This document shows positions 11,265 through 22,164 of a stretch of 64,000 nt of DNA, in pieces. The stretch lies in NCBI GenBank assembly GCA_031216915.1, contig CM062289.1:247319187-247383186 (forward strand). Reading direction: 5' to 3'. A model generated the notes under the pieces. The model was not told the origin of the DNA, did not search any database, and worked only from the letters and a program-made list of their open reading frames with translations. Made by a program: the position numbers and the translations under genes. This DNA is from Pictodentalium vernedei (lineage: Eukaryota; Mollusca; Scaphopoda; Dentaliida; Dentaliidae). Each line of letters opens with the position of its first letter. Position 1 is the first letter of the stretch.

Positions 11265-11531
11265 AATTTTCAGGACCTACCTTCACTAGTCCTACATAGG
11301 ATCCTCCAGTCATTACCCCTTCTTCCCACTTCCCTTCAAGGGAAGTGCGCGTAATGACTGGAGGGTTCTAGTTAGGACTATACCTTCACAAACTCTGGCA
11401 TATAAAATTATAATCTCAAGCCTTTTCAAGGCTTCCTGGCACATTTTCCAGGACTTCAATGCCTTGGATATCCCTCAGTCAAGTTCAATGCCATTCCTTG
11501 AATCCAAGGCCCTGTGGGAACCCTGACAAAT
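11265..11531 (-). mobile_element. hAT-like terminal remnant
   Basis: Read on the minus strand it starts CAGGGTTCCCACAGGGCCTT, a start typical of hAT-superfamily termini, and continues with CCTTGAAAAGGCTTGAGA. No transposase and no second terminus were found. A 94-bp foldback MITE is inserted in it. Confidence 0.4.
11287..11380. mobile_element. 94-bp foldback MITE with 9-bp target duplication
   Basis: The arms TAGTCCTAC...CTCCAGTCATTAC and GTAATGACTGGAG...GTTAGGACTA are inverted. The centre CACTTCCCTTCAAGGGAAGTG (11328-11348, 21 bp) is itself a palindrome. TACCTTCAC flanks both sides (11278-11286 and 11381-11389), a perfect 9-bp duplication. Nine-bp duplications are typical of Mutator-like elements, but the family is not established. 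Confidence 0.75.
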
Positions 11532-12493
11532 TTTTACAACAGTCAGTTGATCTGGATTGTCAGATTCTGTCGAGTTGATGAGAGCAGTTTTTCTGTATCA
11601 AACAAAATGTCAGTCACCATGTTTGACCTGTCAGCTCTGGTCTCATCAGTGAGATGGATCAGTGAGATGGAATATGGCAACCCAGATTAACTGATAACTT
11701 ATTTATATGACAGTGCATATTTAAAAATTGAGTACGACAAATGAGATGTAAGCAGAAAAAAACCCTATGGGTTTTTATCTGGAGTGGTCAATGCCAAGGC
11801 TCCCAAGTTTTTATTTTATGTTCACAAATTGTATCTACAAAAATCTCTGGATGTCAGTGCAGTGTTCACGCTGGCATGTGCCAAATGCACATTTTAAAAA
11901 AATCTGGTACATAATTTTAGAACGTTTGTCACAAAAATTTGGCACATAAAATCAACAATCACGAACATGGTATATTCTTGATTGTTGTCCAACCTTTGAC
12001 CTAATGGCTGCCACTTTGCAAAAAAAGGTATATAATATTACATTTTTTCCATGTAAAGCGAACAAATGATAAGTTAAGTATATCAATATGATTGCCCACA
12101 TCATTAATTACAAAAATATAATCTCGTTCAAATGTGTACACATTGACCAGTCACTCTCCAATTGTCCTTACAGGTAACCTCGGATTAAGAAGTCGTGTAT
12201 TGTGTAAACAATGCATGCTTTGTTTCTTCTCCAGCAAATAATGGTCTTTAATTGTTGGTGGCGCTTTCCCCACTGACAAAAATCAAAGATTAACACAGTA
12301 ATAAAACACACAATGGTTTCAATTCACATGTCTATAAGTTACCGTATAGACTGTCGAGGTGTGAATTTCTTTTGATCTGCTATATGAAATACTATGTTTG
12401 TTTCAGGAAATTTTATCATTTTATGTTCCGTTTTAAGTTAGTTTTGGTTTTATGTAATTTTATGCTTTAGATCTTTCTTGAAAAAAATATGAA
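11532..12493. other. No gene seen
   Basis: AT-rich DNA with an imperfect inverted repeat at about 11540-11700 (CAGTTGATCTGGATTGTC against GGCAACCCAGATTAACTG). ORFs are short and without motifs. Confidence 0.45.
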
Positions 12494-14517
12494 ACAAGAG
12501 GCCCCAGGGGGCCTGCGGGCGCTCACCTGACATGGTAGTCTAAATATCAAACCAGGGACTTGAATAAGCTGCATACGCCCCTCCTAAGAAAAGCATATAC
12601 CAACTAGATGAAGTGATTGTGCCCACACAATACACAGGATTTTCCTTCCATTTTCAGTTCCTGCACTTTTATGTCACAAAATTGAGATAAATGCCTAAAA
12701 AACAGAATTTTTTCCCCAAACAAAATATTTTCAGCCTAATTTTTTTTTTTCTTCTTAAAACGCATAAAAAACTAATTTCTGGATTTTGGTCCAAAATTTT
12801 CTAAGACCCACCCTGACCCCAAATTTTCAGTGTAAAAAAAAAAAAAATTTTTCTCTTAAAATTGACCAAACGCATAAAAAACAAAAAAAAAATTTCGGTT
12901 TTTGTTCCAAAATTTTATAAGTCCCACCCAGACCCAAAATTTTCAGTAAAAAGAATAAAAAAAATTTTTCTCTTAAAATTGACCGAAACGCATAAAAAAA
13001 CAAAAAAAAAATTTCAGGATTTTGGTCTTAAATTTTCAAAGTTCCACCCGGACCCCAAATTTTCAGTGTAAAAAAAATAATTTTTTTTTCTCTTAAAATT
13101 GACCAAATGCATAAAAAACAAAAAATTTTTTCCGGCTTTTGGTCCAAAAAAATTTCTAAGTCCGCAACGGGACCCCAAGTTGTCAGCCTAAATATGAACC
13201 CAGGGACTTGGCTTGAACAAACTTGAATCTCACCCCGGACCCCAAATTTTCAGTGTAAAAAAAAAAAATTTGACCGAAACCCATAAAAAAACCAAAAAAA
13301 AATTTCCAGATTTTGGTCCAAAATTTCTAAGTCCGCAACGGGACCCCAAGTTGTCAGCCTAAATATGAACCCAGGGACTTGGCTTGAACAAACTTGAATC
13401 TCACCCCGGACCCCAAATTTTCAGTGTAAAAAAAAAAAAATTTGACCGAAACCCATAAAAAAACAAAAAAAAAATTTCCAGATTTTGGTCCAAAATTTCT
13501 AAGTCCGCAACGGGACCCCAAATTTTCAGCCTAAATATGAACCCAGGGACTTGGCTTGAACAAACTTGAATCTCACCCCTCTAAGGATGCTGCATACCAA
13601 ATATCAAAATATTCTTATTGGAAGATCTGAAGAAGAAGATATAAAAAAAATACTCCTCATACTGCACTAATTTAAACATTTGGGCTCCCATAGAGAGCCC
13701 AAATATGGACCCAGGGAATTGATTTCAATAAACATGTGAAACAATCTTCCAAAGATGTTATATGTGAAATTTGAAAGCTTTTGGAGCAGTGGTTTGGGAG
13801 AAAAGTAGTCTTATATGTTTTTCCCATTTCCAACAGTGTTAAAAATTGCTGACAGAGCACTTTTTCAAAGTCCCCAAAAAGTACCCCATGATAAAACCAA
13901 TGGCAATTTTTTTTAACCATTCCATTCTGTTGGTCCTAAGGAAGCTTCACAACAAATAAGAATTCTCAGTGCCGTGCAGTTTTGGAGATATGGGCGTTTT
14001 AATTTTTTTCTATTTTTAGTTCCTGCGGTCCCCATGGGGTAACGGGGAAATTTTTTTTGCATAAATTAAGTACTTATGACCCAATAAGCCCTCATATCAA
14101 ATTTGGTCAAAATTTGCCTCTCGGTTTGGAAAATAGAAATTTTGGGAGGGGCAAATATTCTTTCCCCTCCCATTACGACGCCAAGTATAGCCCCACAAAC
14201 TTCTCTTGAACAAATCTGAGTCTACACCTCAAAAGGAAGCTACACACCAAATATCAAGTCTCTGCTACTGCTGGTTCATGAGAAGAAGATTTTTTAAGAT
14301 TTCAGCACACTTTTTGGGTGTGGCCCTACCCACGGGCGAGGTAACTTGATTTGAACAAAATCAAATTGTGATGTCATAACAAACTATTATCTCAAATATC
14401 AATTAAATTGGTTCAGCGGTTTGGGAGGAGAACATGCAAACACCATGTTCACGGACGATGGAAGACGCACGGTGAGTGATCACTATAACTCTCCTGACTG
14501 AAAGTCAGGTGAGCTAA
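12494..14517 (+). mobile_element. Pearl-like element with an A-rich internal array, complete
   Basis: The 5' end is ACAAGAGGCCCCAGGGGGCC, then CTCACCTGAC. The 3' end is ACGG-type sequence, hairpin 14489-14513 and CTAA at 14514. The right arm (about 13800-14460) is closely similar to that of the 2771-4434 element. The centre (about 12700-13560) is a different tandem array of A-rich monomers, with GCATAAAAAAC recurring near 12762, 12872, 12990 and 13109 and then two ~172-bp composite units. Those units join A-rich monomers to the family phrase GAACCCAGGGACTTGG. No coding sequence. Confidence 0.75.
12700..13560 (+). repeat. A-rich tandem array, ~115-bp then ~172-bp units
   Basis: Repeated phrases are TTTTGGTCCAAAATTT, ACCCCAAATTTTCAG and GCATAAAAAAC. 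In the second half two monomer types have fused into a larger unit that was itself duplicated (13140-13560), which suggests unequal exchange or replication slippage. Confidence 0.7.
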
Positions 14518-14687
14518 AAAAAAGTTTTTATAATTTATAAAATATCCATGGCACAAACAAATCTCATTTGGCACAAAAAATATTCAGCTTTGGCACATTA
14601 AAATATTGAGCCAGCATGAACACTGTGTCAGTGATGTTACAGACATCAAGAGAGGCTCATTTGGGACAGGCATGGATATATATATAC

Positions 14688-14811
14688 ATTATCATGACCA
14701 TGTGCATGTCCTGTAATTTGTATCAGATTTGAGGTTGTGTTTACAATCAGATATCAACGTCATACCGAGAATCTGATACAAATTACAGGATATGCACATG
14801 GTCATGATAAT
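14688..14811. repeat. Long inverted repeat, 42-bp arms
   Basis: The arm 14688-14729 (ATTATCATGACCATGTGCAT...) is the reverse complement of 14770-14811, with about one mismatch over 42 bp and a 40-bp loop. This is typical of a foldback MITE; a clear target duplication was not seen. Confidence 0.8.
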
Positions 14812-14862
14812 ACATTTATCTAACAATCCCGTTACATAAAGCCTGTTTCCCCCATTTTTCAG

Positions 14863-14945
14863 TTTAACCCTTTACCCAATGAATCGGCCACATCCGCCCA
14901 CGTAATATGCAAATTCAGCAACTGAAAAAATATTATTTTTCAAAA
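14863..14945 (+). mobile_element. piggyBac-like MITE, left half only
   Basis: TTTAACCCTTTACCCAATGAATCGGCC and the following CATCCGCCC match the left end of the intact copy at 19379-19627. The palindromic partner half is absent. Confidence 0.6.
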
Positions 14946-15324
14946 CACATGTGGTACTGAGAGGATATTTGTGGTAGCCGCATGATAAATAGTTGAAACT
15001 TACTTCAGATTTAATTGTATTGCGATGTTGAAAAATAAAGAGGGCAAAACAACAAAATAATACATCTCACATTACAAAACAGTTTTCCATGCAAATTTTT
15101 CTCTATTTCTAGAAACACATGCAATATTAAACAAGAGCAACACATCTGATTTACTTGACTTTCTAAATAAAAAGCAGGCAACCAATCACCATTACAATGA
15201 TTTTAAATATTAAAATTACGTTAATGTTAGCCCCCTTTGTTTGATAATCTCATAAGGAAAACTTGACCAAACACAATTCTTCAAAATAGTACAACTAAGT
15301 ACTTGGTAGCATGAAAAACAATTG

Positions 15325-16550
15325 GCCTTAATTGCTCACCTGATAGAGTGGTTCAAAGAAGTATTTTGGGTCACATTCAGATAGTCATGGTTTATCAACA
15401 CTACAAGGGAATGAATTCATGAAATTATTCATAACTCTGGTGTTCATGTCAGATGATTATCATCACAAGTCTTCCTGACTGCTTCAAATTCTATCTGCTG
15501 TAGACAAGCACCACCAAACTTTCACGGGTTGTTATGTCACTGCGGTCATGGCAACCCCCTCCACCCCCTTTCAATAGATAGCCCAAATATTAGCCCAAGG
15601 ACCCGATTTGAACAATCTTGAATCTGACCCCTCTAGATATATTGTATACCAAATATGAAAACATTCTGACTGGTGGATCTGAAGAAGGAAATTTCCTCAT
15701 ATTGCACCAAGTTAAAATTCAGGATCCCATAGGGAGCCCAAATATTAACCCAGAGACTCGAATTGAACAAACTTGAAATCCTAGAGATGCTGTGTACCGA
15801 ATATTAAAAGATTCTAATAGATGGTTCTGGAGAAGATTTTTAAAAAAATTCCCTCTTATCGCACTAAGTTAAAATTAAGGATGCTATAGGAAGCCACTGA
15901 TTGTTGGTCCAAAATTTCGAAGTCGGAACTGGACCCAAAATTTTCAGGCTAAATTTTTTTTGTTTCATCTCAAAATTGGACAAAACGCATAAAAAATATT
16001 AAAAAAATGTCCCTATTGGAGCCAAATTTTAACTCAGGGACTCAATTTGAACAAACTTGAATCTGGCCCCCACTAGAGATGATGTATACCAAACATGAAA
16101 AGATTCTGACCACTGGCTCTGAAGAAGAGGATTTTTAAAGAAATTTCCTCATATTGCTCTAAGTTAAAATTCGGGCTCCCATAGGGAGTCCAAATATTAA
16201 CCCAGCGACTCGATTTGAACAAACTTGAATCTGACTCCCCTAGAGTGTTGAGTACCAAATATGAAAAGATTCTGACTGGTGGATCTGAAGTAGAAATTTT
16301 TTTTTGTATTTTATGGGTGCTATGAGAGTTATGCCCCTTGTGGTGCCCCCCGTGGGCATAACAACTTTATTTGAACAAATTTGAATTGACATATGATAGG
16401 GCACACAGACCAGATTTGGTTCAAATTGGTTGAGTAGTTTGTGAGGAGAAGTCGAAAATGTAATGTTTACGCCGGACGGAAGACGACGGACGGTTGCCAG
16501 ATAGAAAGTGATTAGTAAAGCTCCCCTTGAGCTTCGGTCAGGTGAGCTAA
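15325..16550 (+). mobile_element. Pearl-like element, diverged subfamily
   Basis: A CTCACCTGATA near 15338 matches the 5' subterminal motif. Monomers follow with AATATTAACCCAG, CGATTTGAACAAACTTGAATC and GAAAAGATTCTGAC. The 3' end has a GGACGGAAGACGACGGACGG microsatellite (16474-16493), hairpin 16521-16546 and CTAA (16547-16550). No gene. Confidence 0.6.
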
Positions 16551-16789
16551 TAAAAAAACACTTTCCTGCATGCAATTTTACAAATAATGGCCTGAGAAAC
16601 AGGCCTGCTTTGTGGGGCCTAATACACCCAGTGAGCTTTTTTCGAATTGTATATAACTATTGTTTTCATCCAACCAATAGCATCGTACTGAACCTCTTCA
16701 AACTGAGCCTGTATTTTAGTATGACTGAGACACAAGTTTGGTGCTGATTTAACAAATCCAAACTCAAGTTACTGTCCCAAACCAAAATG

Positions 16790-17620
16790 ACGAAAAGTTG
16801 AAAAGGGGCATAACTCTGGAAAAAAAACCTGACTAAAATTATAATCGTAGCAGACAGGTTCTCACGCTGGTGAATATGGATACCATGTTTCGAAAGAATC
16901 AGTCCAAAAACCCTCAAGAATCCCTCTGGACAAAATTCAGACTTATGCAGCAGATTCTCAAAGTAGGAAAGGGGCATAACTGTGGTAAAAGTAGTCTGAC
17001 CAGAACTATAATTGCATGTGCACAGGTTCCCATGCTGGTGTATACCAAGTTTTGAAGGGAACAGCCTTTGAACAGCTGAGAAAATCTCCAAACAAAATAC
17101 AGACCGACGATCAAAATATTCTAAGTCATAAAGGGGCATAACTCTGCCAAAAATTGTTCCACTGGAACTACCATCACACATGCACAGGTCCCCATGGTGA
17201 TGAATATGCATGCCAAGTTTTGAAGGAATTAGTCCATACATCTCTGAAAAAATCTGCGTGCAAAATTCAGACACATGAGGTAAATTATTCTAAGTCAAAA
17301 AGGGACATAACTCTGGCAAAAATAATCCAACCGGAACTATGATTGCACATGCACAGGTTCCCATAGTGGTGAACCTGCATGACAAGTTTTAAAAGAATTG
17401 TTCTGTAAACCTCTGAGAAAATCTCCGGACAAAATTCAGACTGATGAGGCAAATTATTCTAAGTCAAAAGGGGCATAACTTTCTGTCACATGCACAGGTT
17501 CCCATGGTAGTAAAGAGGCATACCAAGTTTCAGAACAGAATGGCACTCGAATAGCCGAGAAACTCTCTGGGCAAAATCTGGATGGCCAGACAAGCCATTT
17601 ACATAACACAACCGTTTTTC
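16790..17620 (+). repeat. Tandem array, ~165-bp monomer with GGGGCATAACT
   Basis: GGGGCATAACT or GGGACATAACT recurs at about 16805, 16972, 17133, 17302 and 17469. Each is followed by a TGCACAGGTTCCCATG phrase and AAAATTCAGAC. The 202-codon minus-strand ORF over 16666-17274 is repetitive and follows the monomer, so it is not a gene. Confidence 0.75.
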
Positions 17621-17639
17621 AAACGGGCATATAAAAACT

Positions 17640-18294
17640 GACATACTCACATGAAAAACTGTACTTGAAAAATTCTAAGTTGAAGGGACATAATTCCTCC
17701 AAAACTGGGTGGGTGAAGTTGATATGTGAATTTGTTTCACTTGAACATCTTGTGAGCCCACATTCCAAACATATTTGAAAATATTTGAAATCTATTGGTA
17801 ACTGTTGAAATTAACCCCAGGGCAATTTTTCGTCTGACTTACTTGAAAAATCGCGACATCGACGCCGTAGCTGCGACGGGTGGTGCAATCTGCAAGTCCA
17901 AAAAATATTCTCAGGGGCAATTTACAGGTGATGGTGAAAAAAAACAAGAAAAATATTTGGAACAACATTTGCATCGACCATGGGCTAGACATGAATGAAA
18001 TACATGTGGAAACCAAATATGAAGTCATTCCACCAAGTAGTTTGAAAGTTATTCTTTTAGAAACCCTTTGGTCACAAAATTCTAAGTTCATCAAGGGCCA
18101 TAACTCCAAGTAAAATATATGGAACAACACATGCATTGGACAGTGGCTAGGCATCAATAAGATACACTTACATGCCAAATATAAAGTCATTCCATCAAGT
18201 ATTTCAAAAGTTATTGAGACAGACTGACAGACAGACCGACAGACAGACCGACAGACAGACATTGCCATTTATAGAGCTGCTAGTCGCAGCTAAA
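17640..18294 (+). mobile_element. 3' part of a tandem-repeat element with CCGACAGACAGA microsatellite
   Basis: Two to three diverged monomers with GGGACATAATTCC or GGGCCATAACTCC are followed by a GACAGACC microsatellite (18216-18260) and a hairpin at 18275-18291 (AGCTGC and GCAGCT around TAGTC). TAAAA follows. Same terminal design as the other tandem elements, with a different stem sequence. Confidence 0.65.
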
Positions 18295-18500
18295 AATTCT
18301 AAGTCAAAGGGGCATAACTCTGGGAAGAATGTGTGGACAAGGTCCATTTTCACTGGGCACCGAATGACTATCATGGAAATCCAGCCATCGGTTACAAAGA
18401 TATGAGCACACGCGGATGTATGGATGGGTGGCCAGACAGAAGGACAGATCTCATCGTTATATCCACCACAAACTTCATTTGGTGGGAGATAATAAAATTT
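18295..18500 (+). mobile_element. Short fragment of a related element with its own 3' hairpin
   Basis: It starts in AAAGGGGCATAACTCTGG and reaches a GGATGGGTGGCCAGACAGA stretch (18422-18440). An imperfect hairpin follows at about 18461-18490, with ATCCACCA facing TGGTGGGAGAT, then AATAAAA. It abuts the previous element. Confidence 0.5.
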
Positions 18501-18622
18501 GAATTGCAATATTTGTGAATAGCACAGACTGGAAATGGCCCTAATGTTAGATATACAGTTGTAACCAACACATTATGAATATACCAATGATGCTTACTAC
18601 ATATCCTGTATCATAGGATTTG

Positions 18623-18823
18623 TTAACCCTTTACCTAACATGAAAAGCAGACAACACTCGCAAAAAATATTCTTGAATAAATAATTTTTTTCATTTTTTG
18701 ACTCATAAACATAGGTTATGACCCCTTGTTGGAACGAGCTCAAAAAATGAAAAAATAATGAAAATTAATTGGCGATTTTTTAGAATAGCGCTGGCCGGTT
18801 TTGGACGATACATTGGGTAAAAA
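18623..18823. mobile_element. piggyBac-like MITE, right terminus eroded
   Basis: TTAA at 18623-18626 precedes CCCTTTACCTAACATG. The interior carries GGTTATGACCCCTTGTTGG and GAACGAGCTC, shared by the other copies. The right end stops at TTGGGTAAAA without the final GGG-TTAA. Confidence 0.65.
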
Positions 18824-19378
18824 CACCTCTCCCCAAAAATCTGCCAAGGAAGTTAGAGGAGTATAAATAATCCGAAGTAATTTGAGTGAGGCAAACCTGA
18901 TTCTTCAGCACCCCAAAAATGTAAAAAATTCTAATTACTGTATCAAGTTCTCCTTGCTGTGAGTCAATCTAAAGTAGTTTAATTTCTGAAATTCATTCTA
19001 TTTTGAAACTACAGGGTAATAAAGAAGCTCTTGTGAAGGACATCATTAAATTTTTAAACACTCATTCAATCTCCTTTGTATTAAATGCAAGAAAATATAT
19101 CCATTAATCATAAGTTATATTAAGTATATATTAATCATAAGTTATATTAAAACTCAAAAGCAGTGTTCATTTCGCAATATTCGGGTTGTATATTTATGTA
19201 AACTCAAAATACAAAATAATATAAATGTTGCAGTTGATTTTTCTATTATTTTTCTATTATTTTTGTGTGGAGACAGGACAGTTGAACTTTCTTATTTCTT
19301 ATCAAAGCAAACAAGCAAAGAACAAAAAGCCTCATTCATTTAGGTCCTCAATAAAATTAACCTCTCATTTTTTAACAC
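18824..19378. other. No gene seen
   Basis: AT-rich sequence with short ORFs. A fragment after TACAG at about 19013 is open for 30 codons but matches nothing I recognise. Confidence 0.4.
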
Positions 19379-19627
19379 TTAACCCTTTACCCAACGAATC
19401 AGCCGCATCCGCCCGCATAATATGCAAATTCAGCAATTGAAAAAATATTATTTTTCAAAAAATTTCAACAAAACCATATCATGTGACCCCTCGTTGGAAC
19501 GAGCTCGTCGAGATCATTCCAACAAGGGGTCACATGATATGGTTTTGTTGAAATTTTTTGAAAAATTTAAAAAAATGATATTTAACATAATAAATTTTGA
19601 TATCGTCTGCGTTGGGTAAAGGGTTAA
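19379..19627. mobile_element. piggyBac-like palindromic MITE, intact
   Basis: It is flanked by TTAA on both sides (19379-19382 and 19624-19627), with inverted ends CCCTTTACCCAACG and CGTTGGGTAAAGGG (one arm per end). The centre is a near-perfect inverted repeat around 19508, with ACCATATCATGTGACCCCT facing its complement. TTAA duplication and CCCTTT ends fit the piggyBac superfamily. No transposase. It differs from the 18623 and 60109 copies in the outer left quarter. Confidence 0.8.
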
Positions 19628-19637
19628 AATAACCCTC

Positions 19638-19638
<1 letters not shown>

Positions 19639-19670
<32 letters not shown>

Positions 19671-19678
19671 CCAAAGCA
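19639..19678 (+). repeat. Poly-C tract
   Basis: About 40 consecutive C lie just right of the MITE and 8 bp before the pearl-like element that starts at 19686. Confidence 0.9.
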
Positions 19679-19947
19679 AATAGAAACAAGAGGCCCCATG
19701 GAGCCTGAGGCACTCACCAGGCCAAAGTTGTTTAAAGAAGGATTTAATTACCATCTATGGCTAGTTAACACAACAGAGGAAGGACGTTTTTAAATTATTT
19801 ATAACTCTGTTGTCCATTCCAGATGATTTTTTGACTTGACTGCAACAAACTTGAAGGGTGTTGTATACCAAATATCAAAAGATTATGACTGGCGGTTCTG
19901 GAGAAGATTTTGAGAATATTACCAATTTTAAAATATGTTAACATTTG

Positions 19948-19967
19948 CCCCCCCCCCCCCCCCCCCC
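19948..19967 (+). repeat. Poly-C tract
   Basis: About 20 C replace the usual monomer junction in the split pearl-like element. Confidence 0.85.
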
Positions 19968-20785
19968 TCCTCATAGAAAACACAAATATCAACCCAGGGA
20001 CTTTATTTGAACAAACTGAATCTGAACCCTCAAAGGATGCTGTATACCAAATATCATATATTCCCCATATTGGACAAAGTTAAAATTTGGGCTCCAATAG
20101 GGAGCCCAATATTAACAAAAGGATTTGATTTGAACAAACTTAGATCCGACCTCCCGAAGGATGCTGTATACCAAATATCAAAAGATTCTGATTGGTCAAT
20201 CTGAGGACTTTTTTAGGAAGCCCAAATATTAACCCAGGAACTTGATTTGAACAAATTTGAATCTGCCACCCCCAGAGATGTTTTATAATAAATATGAAAG
20301 AATTCTGATATGTGGATCGGAAAAGAAGATTTTTAAAAAAAAATTCCCTCATATTGCACTAAGTTAAAATTTGGGCTCCCATAGGGAGTCCAAATATTAA
20401 CCCAGCGACTCGATTTGAACAAACAAAGAGATGTTGTATACCAACTATGAAAGCATTTTGAGTGGTGAATCTGAAAAAGATTTTTAAAGATTATCCCCCA
20501 TACTGCACAAAGTTAAAATTTGGGCTTCCATAGGATGCCCAAATATTAACCAAGGGACCTGATTTGAAGAATCTTGAATCTGACCCACCTGGGGATGTTG
20601 TATACCAAATATAAAACGATTCTGACCGGTGGTTCTGAAGAAGGTTTTTAAAGAATATTCCTTATATTGCACTAAGTTAAATTTTTTTGAGCTGAGTAGG
20701 GAGCCCAAATAATAATACAGGGACCCAATTTGACAAACTTGAATCTGACCCCCTAGAAATGTTGTATACCAAATATGAAATGATT

Positions 20786-21089
20786 TTCAGCGACTGATTC
20801 GCACTCCCACGTTGTGTCCTTGGGCAAGGCACTTAACTCCGATTGCCTACATGGTGGCACGATAACACTGTGTACTAAGGCATACTGCACATCGATGGTG
20901 CGCATGTCTTCAACCAATCTAACCCTGCCTGTGATGCAGTTCAGAGTTATGATGTTGGGGAGCTGACAGCTGCTCGTCGTTGCTCGGTGGTTCTCTCTGG
21001 GTACTCCAGCTTCCTGCACCCGTAAAACTGTCACGGTCACGATTAGCCATTGTGCATAAGTATGCGACCTTAAACACTAATAAATAAAT
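20786..21089 (+). mobile_element. SINE, 5'-truncated, with target duplication
   Basis: It has TTGTGTCCTTGGGCAAGGCA, CGATGGTGCGCATGTCTTCA and the 3' tail GATTAGCCATTGTGCATAAG then GCGACCTTAAACACTAATAAATAAATA. AAATATGAAAYGATT flanks both sides (20771-20785 and 21090-21104). The tRNA-like head seen at 61576 is missing, as expected for 5' truncation during target-primed reverse transcription. Confidence 0.85.
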
Positions 21090-21231
21090 AAATATGAAAC
21101 GATTCTGATTGGTGGATCTGAAGAAAAAGATTTTTAAAGAACATTCCTCTCATTGCTCTAAGTTAAACACTGGGCTCTAAAATTTGAACAAACTTGAATC
21201 TGACCCCCCTAGAGATACTGTATATCAAATA

Positions 21232-21576
21232 TATTTATATTTATTGGTGTTTAAGGTTACATATTTCTGCACAATGGCTAACCATGACCGTGACAGTTTT
21301 ACGGGTGGAGAAAGCCAGAGTACCTGGAGAGAACCACCGAGCAACTGTCAGCTCCCCAACATACCAACTCCACACAAGCAGGGTTAGCATTGGTTGAAGA
21401 CAGGTGCACCATCGACGTGCAGTACGCCTTAGTACACAGCGTCACCATGCCCCCACGTGGGCAATGGGGGTAAAGTGTCTTGCCTAAGGACACAACGCGG
21501 TTGCCGCAGGTGGGATTCAAACTGAAGACCTCTCGGCTTGCAGCCTGCACCTCTACCAACTGAGCCACCGCGCCCC
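21232..21576 (-). mobile_element. tRNA-derived SINE, full length
   Basis: On the minus strand the head reads GGGGGCGCGGTGGCTCAGTT. It has an A box (TGGCTCAGTTGG) and a B box region (AGTTTGAATCC), followed by the SINE body and the shared tail ending in (AAAT)n. The target duplication CTGTATATCAAATA lies at 21218-21231 and 21577-21590. It carries no intact tRNA and should not be annotated as one. Confidence 0.88.
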
Positions 21577-22076
21577 CTGTATATCAAATACCAAAAGATT
21601 TCAACTGATGGATCTGAAGGAGAAGTTAAAAATATGGGGTTCTGTATTGAGCCCAAATATGAACCAATGGGCTTCATTTTAACAACTTGTATCTGACCCC
21701 CCCTATAGATGTTGTATACCAAATATCAAAAGATTCTGATCAGTGGTTTTGGAGAAATTTTTTTTTTTTAATTTTGCAAATGTTAGAAAATTTATAGTAA
21801 TTTATATATTTTTTATACTAACCAATGACCCAGACTTAGCTGTTGCTAACTCCTTAAATTTTTGGGCCAAACACAAATTTTGTCCCCCAGTCCCCCAAAT
21901 TTGCATCGAAATTTCAATGTCATATATGGTCCTCCATACTTTCTATCCACTGCGCATGCGCCGTGTCAAGGAGCTCTCGAAATTGGCGCAAAGGTCATTC
22001 TTATAACCAGTGCCTGGTAGCGTTATGAAATCAGCAGGGAGGTATGAATTCCCAACTCATGGGAGGGCCATCCCCA

Positions 22077-22164
22077 TCTGGGTAATTGGTAAGTATAAAA
22101 AATATATAAATTACTAGAAATTTTTTAACATTTTTATACTGTACAAATGACCCAGACTTTGCTG
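22077..22164. repeat. Internal complementary region of DIRS copy A
   Basis: The first 53 bp are the inverse of the element's left end (to TTTTTTAAC at 22129). The remaining 35 bp match the inverse of its right end (ATTTTTATACTGTAC). DIRS elements are known to carry such a junction copy, thought to template circle closure. Confidence 0.85.

Larger units (their letters stand above)
14518..15324. other. No gene; palindrome and MITE remnant
   Basis: This stretch holds the inverted repeat at 14688-14811 and the MITE half at 14863-14945. The rest is AT-rich and single-copy as far as I can see. Confidence 0.5.

Noticed and set aside
16666-17274. 202-codon minus-strand ORF
   Set aside because: Follows the 165-bp tandem monomer; the repeated peptide phrases (e.g. 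SKLGMHIHHHG, SKLGIHQHG) mirror the DNA repeat.
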